Assembly: GCA_047632435.1 (NCBI GenBank)
Contig: JBLICU010000005.1
Coordinates: 20,125 to 84,124 of the forward strand
From: JAMZMI01 sp047632435
GTDB lineage: Bacteria; Bacteroidota; Bacteroidia; Cytophagales; Cyclobacteriaceae
Direction: 5' to 3'
Length of the DNA stretch: 64,000 nt
Shown: in pieces, positions 55,857 to 64,000 of the stretch
Layout of the letters: each line of letters begins with the position of its first letter
Position numbering within the stretch: the first letter of the stretch is position 1
Translations under genes and position numbers: made by a program
Notes under the pieces: generated by a model
Database searches by the model: none
The model's input: only the letters and a program-made list of their open reading frames with translations
Told to the model about the DNA's origin: nothing

Positions 55857-56170
55857 AAGCCGCTATTAATTATCAGGAGACCCTCAGACCGGAATTTTAT
55901 GTGTTCTTTGTGTTCTTAAATGATGTGAGAACAAGTATGGACGCATGGGATAAAAATCAAATTGAAATCTTATTGAACAGGAGTTTACCTAGTGGAGAAC
56001 TTGAACTGCCTGGAACGGTAAGTGTCTATGCTGAAGTTTTGGTGATGCTGCTGAAGGGATTGGAAACTCCTTTTTTCCTACAGGGGCAATATGACAGGTT
56101 GCAGGCTCATTTCGACAATCTGATAGGTGTAATCACAAAAGGAATTGCAAAAGGAATTACAAAAATTTAA
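55844..56170 (+). CDS. Hypothetical protein, possibly a gene fragment
   Basis: 108 aa. It has no signal peptide and no motif I recognise; the sequence is helix-prone (MQVLKAAINYQETLRPEFYV, DAWDKNQIEILLNR, VYAEVLVMLLKGLETPFFLQ) and ends in a repeat, KGIAKGITK. It begins inside the TIGR03032-like remnant in another frame and ends 4 bp before the alkB start. Given the surrounding remnants it may be the tail of a larger lost gene rather than an intact one. Confidence 0.45.
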   Translation: MQVLKAAINYQETLRPEFYVFFVFLNDVRTSMDAWDKNQIEILLNRSLPSGELELPGTVSVYAEVLVMLLKGLETPFFLQGQYDRLQAHFDNLIGVITKGIAKGITKI

Positions 56171-56174
56171 AAGT

Positions 56175-57221
56175 ATGAATACCCTAAAATATTTCTTCGT
56201 TTACTTGCTGCCAATCAGTGTTTATGTTGCTTTCAATTCCACCGGGATTCTCACCTTTTTGCCCATCATTCTTTTTTTTGGCATAGTGCCTATTTTAGAA
56301 TTGATACTAAAACCGGATGCAGCCAACATTGACAAAAAAATAACCCACGACGAAAAAAACAAAAAGCTTTACGATTGGATATTGTACCTGGCCGTTCCCG
56401 TTCAGCTCAGTTTTCTGGTCTATTTTTTATTTATCATTCAAAACACCCTCTTTGGATCAGTAGAATTCATCGGAAGAGTATCTTCCATGGGGTTGATGTG
56501 TGGTGTATTGGGTATAAACGTAGGTCATGAATTAGGGCACAGGCTCAATAGAAGGGAGCAATTCCTGGGTGAAATATTGCTACTCAGCTCACTTGACGGA
56601 CATTTTCTTCCTTATCACAATAGTGGACATCATAGAAATGTTGCCACACCTAATGACTCTGCCACAGCTAAAAAGAACCAATTGCTATTTACGTTCTGGA
56701 TCACTTCCCATTTTGGTAGTTATATAGAAGCATGGCGATTGGAAAGCAACAGAATGAGGAAATTGAATAAAGCTGCATTTTCATTGAGCAATAGAATGGT
56801 GGGCTACTCGATCACCAATGTTTGTCTACTGCTTATAATCTATTATTTCTTTGGGTTCATCGTGCTCATCGCATTTATTTTTGCAGCCATTATGGGTATC
56901 CTGTTGTTAGAAACAGTCAATTATATCGAACATTATGGTCTTTTAAGAAAGAAAATTGAATCGGGTGTGTACGAGCAGGTGCGACATCAGCATTCATGGA
57001 ACTCAGATCACCCCATAGGCAGGGCTTTAATTTTTAATCTCTCCAGACACTCGGATCACCATTACAACGGCAGTAAAAAATATCAAATTTTGGATTCGCA
57101 CCCGTTAAGTCCTCAGATGCCAACCGGTTATCCGGGCATGATGGTACTTGCAGTATTCCAACCACTTTGGTTTCTTGTGATGAACAAAAAATTGAAAAAA
57201 TTAGAATTATCAGAGAACTAA
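56175..57221 (+). CDS. alkB: Alkane 1-monooxygenase (AlkB-type di-iron integral membrane hydroxylase)
   Basis: 348 aa from ATG 56175. It has about six transmembrane segments and all histidine clusters of the family: NVGHELGHRLNR (near 117), YHNSGHHRNVATPNDSATAK (near 147), the signature NYIEHYGLLR (near 249) and LSRHSDHHYNGSKKYQ (near 290). AlkB hydroxylates the terminal carbon of alkanes using O2, a di-iron centre and electrons from rubredoxin; no rubredoxin gene is adjacent. The next gene, a GMC oxidoreductase 41 bp downstream, could oxidise the alcohol. Confidence 0.94.
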   Translation: MNTLKYFFVYLLPISVYVAFNSTGILTFLPIILFFGIVPILELILKPDAANIDKKITHDEKNKKLYDWILYLAVPVQLSFLVYFLFIIQNTLFGSVEFIGRVSSMGLMCGVLGINVGHELGHRLNRREQFLGEILLLSSLDGHFLPYHNSGHHRNVATPNDSATAKKNQLLFTFWITSHFGSYIEAWRLESNRMRKLNKAAFSLSNRMVGYSITNVCLLLIIYYFFGFIVLIAFIFAAIMGILLLETVNYIEHYGLLRKKIESGVYEQVRHQHSWNSDHPIGRALIFNLSRHSDHHYNGSKKYQILDSHPLSPQMPTGYPGMMVLAVFQPLWFLVMNKKLKKLELSEN

Positions 57222-57262
57222 ATTCTACCGCACGAAATCCTAAAGTCAATAATTGGCCAGGC

Positions 57263-58819
57263 ATGAAGCTTAAAGATCAGTACGATTATATCATCATAGG
57301 TTCCGGTTTCGGTGGGTCTGTATGTGCCTTGCGCCTTGCCGAAAAGGGATATGCTGTGTTAGTGATAGAAAAGGGGAAATGGTACCAAGGTGATCAGTTT
57401 CCCAAGACAAACTGGAATTTGAAACGATGGATGTGGCTACCTTCTTTAAGATTGTTTGGTATTTTTAAACTTACCTTTTTCAGGCATATTTCTGTGTTAT
57501 CCGGCGTTGGCGTAGGTGGCGGATCATTGGTTTATGCCAATACATTACCCAAACCAAAGAGTCAGTTTTTTAATCATGGATCATGGGCCGGGTTAGCAGA
57601 ATGGGAAAATGAATTAGACCCATTTTATGAACAAGCATGGACCATGCTGGGTGCAGTGGAAAACCCAATAATGGAAACAGCGGAACAGGACATGAAAGAG
57701 TTGGCTCATGCGATCAACAAGGAAATCAAGCCAGCCAAGGTAGCCGTATATTTTGGGGAAAAAGGAAAAGAAGTTGAAGACCCCTACTTTAATGGAAAAG
57801 GACCTTCACGAACGGGATGCGTGGGCTGTGGGGCTTGTATGACTGGTTGCCGATACAATGCTAAAAACACACTCGATAAAAATTACCTCCACCTCGCACA
57901 GCAGTTAGGAGTGGTTATCTTAGCCGAAAATGAAGTGAAAGATATAGTCTCCCTTAGTGAAGACGGTAGCCATGGCTACAAAGTATCATTCAAAAGCTCC
58001 ACCAAGTTTTTCGGCTCCACCAAAACCATAAGGGCAAATGGCATTGTGTTTTCCGGGGGCGTATTGGGCACAGTTCCATTACTATTGAAATTGAAGAAAT
58101 CCTCTTTGCCCAGATTAAGTGATAAGGTGGGCGATGACGTACGGTCCAACAATGAAGCATTGATTTTGAATGTAACTCTTAAAAAAGAAAAGGATTATTC
58201 TAAAGGCATTGCCATCGGTGCTATTATCGACCTGGATGAAAATAGTCATTTGGAGCCTGTAAAATATGGTGCAGGTTCAGGATTTTGGAGAATCATGATG
58301 ATGCCCATGGTCAGTGAAAAAAACTTTCTGATTAGAATTTTCAAACTTCTGTTCATCCCCTTGAGCGACCCTATTCGATGGCTCAAGGTTCTATTTGTGA
58401 ATGACTTTGCAAAGCGTTCATCCGTTTTGCTTTTCATGCAACATTTGGACAGTACATTGAAATTTAGAAAGCGGTTTTTTGGAATGAGTACCAGTCTCTC
58501 CACTGGGAAAGCCCCATCTGCATTTATACCTGAAGCCCATCAGATTGCCCGGAAGCATGCAAAAATCACTGATTCAAAATCAATGGTTATGTGGACTGAA
58601 ACGCTTTCCGGCATTCCTTCTACTGCTCACATATTAGGTGGGGCAGTAATGGGTCAAGATGCTGAAACCGGGGTTATTGATAGCCACAATAAGGTCTTTG
58701 GTTATCACAATATGTACATCTGCGACGGATCCATGATTTCTGCCAATCCAGGTGTAAATCCTTCACTGACTATTACGGCTATTTCTGAGCGGGCGATGAG
58801 CAAGATCCCAAGCCTGTAG
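57263..58819 (+). CDS. GMC-type FAD oxidoreductase (putative alcohol dehydrogenase)
   Basis: 518 aa from ATG 57263; the frame extends upstream into alkB but the FAD fold begins here. FAD motif DYIIIGSGFGGSVCALRLAE (about 7-26), VLSGVGVGGGSLVYANTLPK (GMC signature 1-like), and the C-terminal HILGGAVMGQD and ANPGVNPSLTITAISE. Between them is a cysteine-rich CVGCGACMTGC (about 185-197) followed by RYNAKNTL, the CxxCxxCxxxC pattern seen in cholesterol-oxidase-like GMC proteins. It probably oxidises the long-chain alcohol made by AlkB. A [Fe-S] or structural role of the Cys cluster is open. Confidence 0.88.
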   Translation: MKLKDQYDYIIIGSGFGGSVCALRLAEKGYAVLVIEKGKWYQGDQFPKTNWNLKRWMWLPSLRLFGIFKLTFFRHISVLSGVGVGGGSLVYANTLPKPKSQFFNHGSWAGLAEWENELDPFYEQAWTMLGAVENPIMETAEQDMKELAHAINKEIKPAKVAVYFGEKGKEVEDPYFNGKGPSRTGCVGCGACMTGCRYNAKNTLDKNYLHLAQQLGVVILAENEVKDIVSLSEDGSHGYKVSFKSSTKFFGSTKTIRANGIVFSGGVLGTVPLLLKLKKSSLPRLSDKVGDDVRSNNEALILNVTLKKEKDYSKGIAIGAIIDLDENSHLEPVKYGAGSGFWRIMMMPMVSEKNFLIRIFKLLFIPLSDPIRWLKVLFVNDFAKRSSVLLFMQHLDSTLKFRKRFFGMSTSLSTGKAPSAFIPEAHQIARKHAKITDSKSMVMWTETLSGIPSTAHILGGAVMGQDAETGVIDSHNKVFGYHNMYICDGSMISANPGVNPSLTITAISERAMSKIPSL

Positions 58820-59050
58820 ACGACTATTCAAGGGTCAATTGAGGGTAGTCCGCATTTAATGAATGTGACTTTGCTGACTTAACGGGCAAATAAAGGAGGT
58901 ACTACTAATTTGCCTGACTACTCCGTTATTGTCTGACATGACCCAATTTTTTTAATGACAGAAATGCCAATTTATACCACAAAGCACAATGGCTAGTACA
59001 CGTTTTTTAAGGCGACTCATACTTTCTAATTCGAAATTCGACTATGTTTT

Positions 59051-59536
59051 TTATGATATCAATTTTTGATCGCTTACCAGCAATCCATCGTCATCAGCAT
59101 ACAGGAAATGACCTGGTGTGAATTTAAGTCCCGCAAACTTTACAGGCACATCCAGTTCTCCGCTGTTTTGCTTGATGCTTTTGACCGGGCAGGTAGCGAT
59201 TGCCATTATACCAACTTCCATCTGATTGATCTGATAGCTATCGCGGATGCACCCGTTCACAATGATGCCCTCCCATCCATTGAGGACAGCCAAAGCTGCA
59301 AGTTGATCACCGACAAGTGCGCAACGCAGAGAACCTCCCCCATCTATCACCAGTATTTTACCCATTCCATTGGTTCCTAAATGCTTTCTTACCAACGAAT
59401 TGTCCTCAAATAACTTCAGTGTGGTTACCTCCCCCCAGAACATTCTTTTTCTTCCAAAAGTTAGGAAAATGGGATCGGCACAGGTAAGCAAATCCCCGTA
59501 CCGATCCCAAAGTTCTGCAGTTTGAATCTTAGGCAT
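59051..59536 (-). CDS. RraA-family protein (aldolase/oxaloacetate decarboxylase-like)
   Basis: 161 aa, normal RraA length. Motifs are KILVIDGGGSLRCALVGDQL, WEGIIVNGCIRDS (the Arg-Asp pair needed for HMG-aldolase activity) and FTPGHFLYADDDGLLVS. RraA homologues either inhibit RNase E or act as 4-hydroxy-4-methyl-2-oxoglutarate aldolases with oxaloacetate decarboxylase side activity. Its start overlaps the isocitrate lyase stop by eight bases, so it is the last gene of the glyoxylate-shunt operon, which favours a metabolic role (C4 acid to pyruvate). Confidence 0.9.
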   Translation of the reverse strand: MPKIQTAELWDRYGDLLTCADPIFLTFGRKRMFWGEVTTLKLFEDNSLVRKHLGTNGMGKILVIDGGGSLRCALVGDQLAALAVLNGWEGIIVNGCIRDSYQINQMEVGIMAIATCPVKSIKQNSGELDVPVKFAGLKFTPGHFLYADDDGLLVSDQKLIS

Positions 59537-61811
59537 GGACTCTACTTTGTGCCTCTTTATTAATGAGCAATGAAATACTCTCTTTGTCCTTTATATAATT
59601 TTTCACTTTCTCATTTGCTACTTCGGCCACAATTATCTGACCTATTTCATTGGTTACCCGAGTATAGATGCCCAGCTTTTTAAGACCTACACACTGGTGT
59701 AAATTATCATCATTCGGCGTGAGGTAGTGTACCACATTTGATTTATACCTATTGATCAAGAAAATATGAATCAGTGTCATCAGTCGTCTTTTTCTAAGGT
59801 CTTTTCGAAAAATATTCTGATCTCTTACGGAGAGAATTTGCATGTGATTCCGATCTGTGACAGAAGTAAAAACAACATTGGCTATCATTTGTCCGTCAGA
59901 CTCGATGGACAACTCCATGATAGTAGATGCCGGCAAATGAGGCTTCAACTGCACCTGAAAATGGTCGAAAATATGGTAGTGTTTACTCCACTCATCCAAC
60001 CATTCACCAAGCAATTTAGTAGGCAACTCAGTTTGAGTTAAGTGCTGAAATTGAGTAGATCCTTTGCCCATTGCCTTTGTGGTAGCTGTTCGTCCAGAAG
60101 AAGCCGCAAGTGCACTGTCTAAACGTGGACCTCCTACATGCGTCTGAGGTGTTTTATAAGGAGAATCAAGTAACCTAAACTTTCTTTGAACCTTAGCCAA
60201 TGCGACCATGCCTTCGCTTTGCAAAGAATTAGCAAATTCATCCGTAGCTAATCCATCAATCTGATGCCCCCCATACGTAATGAAGTTGAATACAAATCCC
60301 ATTTTACCCAGTTCTTTAGGGAAATTTGTCATTTCTTGCTCACTCATTCCAGTGGTATCCCAGTTAAATGAGGGAGACAGGTTGTATGCCAGCATTTTGT
60401 CTGGAAAAACCGCATGAATAGCCTGAGCAAATTTTCTGGCGTCTGCAAGGTCAGCTGTCTTTGTTTCCATCCATAAAATATCTGCATAGGGAGCAACTGC
60501 CAAAGATTTTGCTATGGCAAAAGGTATCCCACCTTTCGCCTGATAATAGCCTTCGGGTGTTCTGGCCATATCGCAATCCCATGTCACGTCCAATCCCAAT
60601 GCATCTGCCTTTTTGCGGGCCTGACTCAATGATGCCGTTTCTGCAAAACGCAACCACTCCTGATGGCACATTCCAAATTCTTCGCCTTCTTTTCGACCGT
60701 CTTCGATCATGGTCGCGATGGCACTACGGAAGGTCATGATGCCAGCTTCTTCTTCCCAATATTTCACAAATTCAGCCGATACTTGATCATAGGCAGCCTC
60801 GAAACGACTCGCATCGTCGGTTACTAATTCTTCCTTGAGAGCAGCTATGTGCTGCGAAAAAGGAGCATTGATAATCCACTCTCTGGCGAGGGCTATATCC
60901 TCTTCATCTACCTGATACAACAAATGCCCCTTGATGTGTTCGGCCCCCAATTCATTCAGGTGTTGCTGCAAAGCAAGGAATGCATTTTTGTAGTTAGGGA
61001 TGTTCAAATTGGTAGCACCTAAAACAAAGGGCTGATCCCGCTCATCTGAAATATTTTCTAATAGCGAAGCTGCTTCTGCATCTGTGCGAGCCACGATGAT
61101 GCCTGGAACATTCATCAGATCGAGTTGGAATCGGGCAGCATTGATTCGTTTGATTTGCTCATCGCTCGATACGAGTACTTTACCGCCCTGATGCCCACAT
61201 TTTTTCGTACCCGGCTTCTGGTCTTCTATGTGGTAACCAGGTACTCCAGCTTCTACAAATCGCCTGATTAAATTTCGTACATGTGCATCTCCTCCATGCC
61301 CGGTATCAGCATCAGCGATGATGAATGGCCTAAAATCAAACGCTTTATGGGCTGCACGTGCTTTATCTGTCATTTTAAACCTCTGAAAATTCTGATTCCT
61401 GTCAGCCGTTACCAGTGCTCTTACTATTCCAGCAGCTTCATTGGGTACCTGGCTTAGTGGATAACTGGCCAAATCAGCTCCCGGATCTTCGTCCATAGAG
61501 CCTTTGGCAGAAGTAGCCCAACCTCCTAAATAAATCCCTTCTATACCAGCCCTTTTCATCATGACTGCCTGACTAGGTGTATAAGGGCCAAAAGTCGTGA
61601 TCTGACTTTTTTGTTCAAAATGCTCTTTCAGCCTGGCATGAAAGGCTGAGGCTGCTTCTCTGGCAATGGAATAATCGATATGTATAGTGCCTTGCTGCTC
61701 TGCCACCTGGCGAGCCGAGTAAAGCCTGTGAATTCCCTTGAATCGAGGCTGATTGAAATATGATTTCAGATGCGCTATGGCATCTTCCATCCTTTTGTTT
61801 TCTGTGTTCAT
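59529..61811 (-). CDS. aceA: Isocitrate lyase, long form
   Basis: 760 aa, far above the 430 aa of E. coli AceA and close to the long ICL2-type enzymes. The active-site loop KKCGH (about 204-208) is intact, preceded by ADADTGHGGDAHV and GYHIEDQKPGTKK; also RTDAEAASLL, LAYNLSPSFNWD and the C-terminal domain (about 590-760) of unknown function unique to long forms. It splits isocitrate into glyoxylate and succinate. It lies 10 bp after malate synthase and overlaps the RraA gene by eight bases. Confidence 0.95.
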   Translation of the reverse strand: MNTENKRMEDAIAHLKSYFNQPRFKGIHRLYSARQVAEQQGTIHIDYSIAREAASAFHARLKEHFEQKSQITTFGPYTPSQAVMMKRAGIEGIYLGGWATSAKGSMDEDPGADLASYPLSQVPNEAAGIVRALVTADRNQNFQRFKMTDKARAAHKAFDFRPFIIADADTGHGGDAHVRNLIRRFVEAGVPGYHIEDQKPGTKKCGHQGGKVLVSSDEQIKRINAARFQLDLMNVPGIIVARTDAEAASLLENISDERDQPFVLGATNLNIPNYKNAFLALQQHLNELGAEHIKGHLLYQVDEEDIALAREWIINAPFSQHIAALKEELVTDDASRFEAAYDQVSAEFVKYWEEEAGIMTFRSAIATMIEDGRKEGEEFGMCHQEWLRFAETASLSQARKKADALGLDVTWDCDMARTPEGYYQAKGGIPFAIAKSLAVAPYADILWMETKTADLADARKFAQAIHAVFPDKMLAYNLSPSFNWDTTGMSEQEMTNFPKELGKMGFVFNFITYGGHQIDGLATDEFANSLQSEGMVALAKVQRKFRLLDSPYKTPQTHVGGPRLDSALAASSGRTATTKAMGKGSTQFQHLTQTELPTKLLGEWLDEWSKHYHIFDHFQVQLKPHLPASTIMELSIESDGQMIANVVFTSVTDRNHMQILSVRDQNIFRKDLRKRRLMTLIHIFLINRYKSNVVHYLTPNDDNLHQCVGLKKLGIYTRVTNEIGQIIVAEVANEKVKNYIKDKESISLLINKEAQSRVHA

Positions 61812-61821
61812 GATAAATTAT

Positions 61822-63702
61822 TTAATAGTTCAAATCAAGATTTGCTGTGATCCGATGGCCAGAATCGGCTAAAGTTTTATAGTAGGTATTGATCCGTTGC
61901 TTGGCCAGCTCAAGGTCTTTGTTGTTCAGATTGAGGTTGAGTAAATCAATGCACCAGGGTCCTTTGATCCCTGATTTCACATAGACAGTTACAATCTCCT
62001 TTGCTATTGGTAGCGTTGTGTTTTTAGAGTCATTGTGTACATCTTTATCCTTGGCATCAAGTAATTTTTGATACTCCTCTTTCAATATTTGATCAAATAT
62101 TTCGATCGAAAACTCGTCTCCAGCATCCAGTCCCAGACTCGCATCTTTTTCAGTAAGCCTTGCACCTTTATGAATCCATTCCCACAATACACTGAGTCTT
62201 ATTTCGCCTGTAGCCATATCTTCCATCAGATACAATATGTCTTCATCATCAAAGAAGTCTGCTGGCTTAAGTGCCGCGGCTTGAAAGCCTTGTAGAAAAG
62301 CATTGCCGTATTGCAGTGCCACGCTTAAAAGATTTCTAGCCCCCCTGATTGTAAGGGGTGCAGCTTCAAGTTGTGAGAGAAACATGCTGCTTTTTTCAGT
62401 ATATTCCAGTGATCCAAATTCCCTACCCAGTTGATTGTCCTGTCCAATCTCTTCCCAAACCGGGCGAATGATGTGAACCATTTTCCAATGCGCTACCCAT
62501 TTTCCTGAAGCACCTGCCTCCTGCTCTCTTTTTGCACCATTCAATGCTTTCTCCATACTTGCAGCAACACCTTTGGTTGATCCCATAGGAATGTTAGGTT
62601 CCATACCGCCTTGCCATAAACTAAAATTGCCATTTTTGTCCGGCGTATTTACCGCCTTGCGTACCCGGTCTTCATATGCTGCCATATAGCCATACGTCAT
62701 AGTAATTGATTCAATATTGGGATGGATGAAGTGACTAATTCCACATAGCGCATCTGAAACACTATTGATGTAATCCCAACGACCAGTATTGAACCCAACA
62801 AAGTGCAGTCCTAAGGCTGCTCGTATTTCTAAAAGCTGAAAGGTGGCTTCAAGCTGCTCTACCAGCACGTACGTTTTGATTGTGCCTGTGGCAAGTCCTA
62901 AATAATTTTCGAGCGCGTTCAATATTTTATTCCAAAAAGAGGCCTCCTCTGCTGTTTGAATTTTGGGGAGATACAGCACAATGGACGATCCCCGATTTAT
63001 CAGTTGTTTATAATTATTAGTCACGAAAAGAGTGACATCTGTAATCGACGCTGAAAATGATTTACCATCAGAAGTAATGATGTGTCGGTCTTCAAGATGA
63101 AGGCCTCTTGCTCTAAAGATGATGGTTGTAAAGTCAAGTTGAGATGCCCAATCTGTAATGATGTGTTTTTGAAAAAACCCAAGCGCCCACTTATTCATTT
63201 CTTGAGAAACTTTCTCAGCAACCTCCATAAATATGGGGGCTCTTTCAATCCCCAACTTAAGATTGCGCTGATTGTCTAAAGACATAGTATGAATCTGGCC
63301 AAGCGCATCTTCTCCATCAAACATCCACCCATCGGCACCAGACAGCAGCGCGTATGCTACATTTCGAATACTGGACTCAGGAGAAGCATTTGGCTTTGTG
63401 GCTGGGCCTGTGCCTTGAATCCACTGTCGTTGTAAATCTGGTGGGATCGGACTGCACTCAAAATCCCCAGATCGAATGTCGCCAACCTTCTGCTGATTAA
63501 GACCTATGCTTTGGGATAGTGGTAGAAAGTCCGGTAGTTCTTTGTGAGCGATCCGCTGTACCCTACGTTCGTTTCGTTTGGACATCAACACTTTCTGTTC
63601 GGCATTGAGCGGTGCGAGTGCTTCTAAGGCCTGCAATACTTCATCGGTAAAGATGTCAGAGTAAGCAATGAGCCGTTCTGGAGAAATATGAGTTAGTGAC
63701 AT
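61822..63702 (-). CDS. aceB: Malate synthase
   Basis: 626 aa. Family hits include WMFDGEDALGQI (Asp/Glu of the active site), IIFRARGLHLEDRHI, GTIKTYVLVEQLEATFQLLEI (metal and glyoxylate binding region), LHFVGFNTGRWDYINS and GGMEPNIPMG. It condenses glyoxylate and acetyl-CoA to malate. It is longer than isoform A enzymes, mostly at the C-terminus (about 530-626). First gene of the aceB-aceA-rraA operon; TATATTTG on the minus strand at 63720-63727 matches the -7 consensus. Confidence 0.93.
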   Translation of the reverse strand: MSLTHISPERLIAYSDIFTDEVLQALEALAPLNAEQKVLMSKRNERRVQRIAHKELPDFLPLSQSIGLNQQKVGDIRSGDFECSPIPPDLQRQWIQGTGPATKPNASPESSIRNVAYALLSGADGWMFDGEDALGQIHTMSLDNQRNLKLGIERAPIFMEVAEKVSQEMNKWALGFFQKHIITDWASQLDFTTIIFRARGLHLEDRHIITSDGKSFSASITDVTLFVTNNYKQLINRGSSIVLYLPKIQTAEEASFWNKILNALENYLGLATGTIKTYVLVEQLEATFQLLEIRAALGLHFVGFNTGRWDYINSVSDALCGISHFIHPNIESITMTYGYMAAYEDRVRKAVNTPDKNGNFSLWQGGMEPNIPMGSTKGVAASMEKALNGAKREQEAGASGKWVAHWKMVHIIRPVWEEIGQDNQLGREFGSLEYTEKSSMFLSQLEAAPLTIRGARNLLSVALQYGNAFLQGFQAAALKPADFFDDEDILYLMEDMATGEIRLSVLWEWIHKGARLTEKDASLGLDAGDEFSIEIFDQILKEEYQKLLDAKDKDVHNDSKNTTLPIAKEIVTVYVKSGIKGPWCIDLLNLNLNNKDLELAKQRINTYYKTLADSGHRITANLDLNY

Positions 63703-63719
63703 ATTTGGGAATTTTTCTT

Positions 63720-63727
63720 CAAATATA
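63720..63727 (-). promoter_or_regulatory. -7 promoter element of the malate synthase operon
   Basis: On the minus strand TATATTTG fits TAnnTTTG, 17 bases upstream of the ATG at 63702. The -33 position would fall in or next to the palindrome at 63741-63759. Confidence 0.55.
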
Positions 63728-63740
63728 TGAAAATAATCTA

Positions 63741-63759
63741 ATAGCGGAAATTCCGCTAT
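63741..63759. promoter_or_regulatory. Palindromic operator candidate between aceB and the XRE-type gene
   Basis: ATAGCGGAAATTCCGCTAT is a perfect 9-bp inverted repeat around a single A. It lies 38 bp upstream of aceB and 56 bp upstream of the divergent regulator gene, overlapping the expected -33 region of the aceB promoter. It is a likely binding site for that regulator. Confidence 0.6.
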
Positions 63760-63815
63760 ATAAATTATTTCCTTTTATTTGTTTATTTTCGTTGCTTCAA
63801 CACATCAAATACCTC

Positions 63816-64000
63816 ATGATCAGTGATAATGACCTTGTAAAACTTATTCTGGGCTTCAAAATCAAGCATTTACGCTTGCAGAAGAAGGTTTCCTATCAAG
63901 AACTTTCCCAGGCCACTGGTTTGTCTGTTTCTTACTTGAATGACATAGAAAAAGGCAAAAAATACCCCAAACCGGATAAAATCCGCGTGTTGGCTCAGGC
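63816..64000 (+). CDS. XRE-family regulator, 5' part only (runs off right edge)
   Basis: The frame from ATG 63816 is open to the window end (61 codons). It encodes a helix-turn-helix (RLQKKVSYQELSQATGLSVS, YLNDIEKGKKYPKPDKIRVL). The N-terminus resembles RamB/ScfR-type short-chain fatty acyl regulators that control glyoxylate-shunt genes in actinobacteria, but the diagnostic C-terminal domain is outside the window. Divergent from aceB. Confidence 0.85.
   Translation, partial: MISDNDLVKLILGFKIKHLRLQKKVSYQELSQATGLSVSYLNDIEKGKKYPKPDKIRVLAQ

Overview
The window looks like the chromosome of a marine-type Bacteroidota, most likely in the order Cytophagales. The evidence is a SusC/SusD pair beside a hybrid two-component regulator, several proteins with type IX secretion (T9SS) C-terminal sorting domains, a gldA-gldF-gldG gliding/ABC cluster, a bat (aerotolerance) gene pair, two kinases fused to AraC-type DNA-binding domains, few Shine-Dalgarno sites, and a TAnnTTTG-type -7 promoter element in front of the malate synthase gene. 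Genus is not assigned.

Layout. 1-9859 (minus strand) is a polysaccharide utilisation locus: susC, susD, a surface lipoprotein, a parallel beta-helix lipoprotein, a DNRLRE-esterase-DNRLRE-T9SS protein, and the start of a second beta-helix protein that runs off the left edge. Its likely regulator, a 1359-residue hybrid two-component system, is divergent at 10200-14279; its receiver domain has lost the phospho-acceptor aspartate. Two tRNAs (Ser-GCT, Arg-TCT) with a terminator follow. 15104-37930 is mostly core and housekeeping: batB/batC, thiolase, a YwqK-repeat protein, purC-STAS-RNase Z-queuosine-precursor transporter, an ABC ATPase, DUF819-NUDIX, a TPR lipoprotein, a GIN-domain protein, a thioredoxin-like protein, higA with a frameshifted higB, gldA-gldF-gldG-DUF4340, and an overlapping trio (lipoyl-less E2 acyltransferase, group III truncated haemoglobin, cupin).

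38121-55600 is the most unusual region. A 7TMR-DISM hybrid kinase is followed by a 1.3 kb stretch in which the kinase 5' end and upstream DNA occur a second time as a decayed copy. Then comes a three-gene operon of large secreted proteins: a tail-fibre-like protein with an intact S74 self-cleaving domain (705 aa), a 2344-aa LamG/T9SS protein and a 982-aa cadherin-like T9SS protein. Broken copies of one gene family (shared basic leader beginning MKKQK) flank the operon on both sides, and a frameshifted small gene with a PID-type C-terminal sorting motif follows. This looks like a duplicating, rearranging surface-protein locus.

56175-64000 is carbon metabolism: alkane 1-monooxygenase plus a GMC oxidoreductase, then (minus strand) malate synthase, a long isocitrate lyase and an RraA-family aldolase/decarboxylase in one tight operon, with a divergent XRE-type regulator and a near-perfect palindrome between them. 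Hydroxylation and oxidation of alkyl chains, thiolytic beta-oxidation (thiolase at 17048) and the glyoxylate shunt would form a coherent route for growth on alkanes or fatty acids; that link is inference from gene content.
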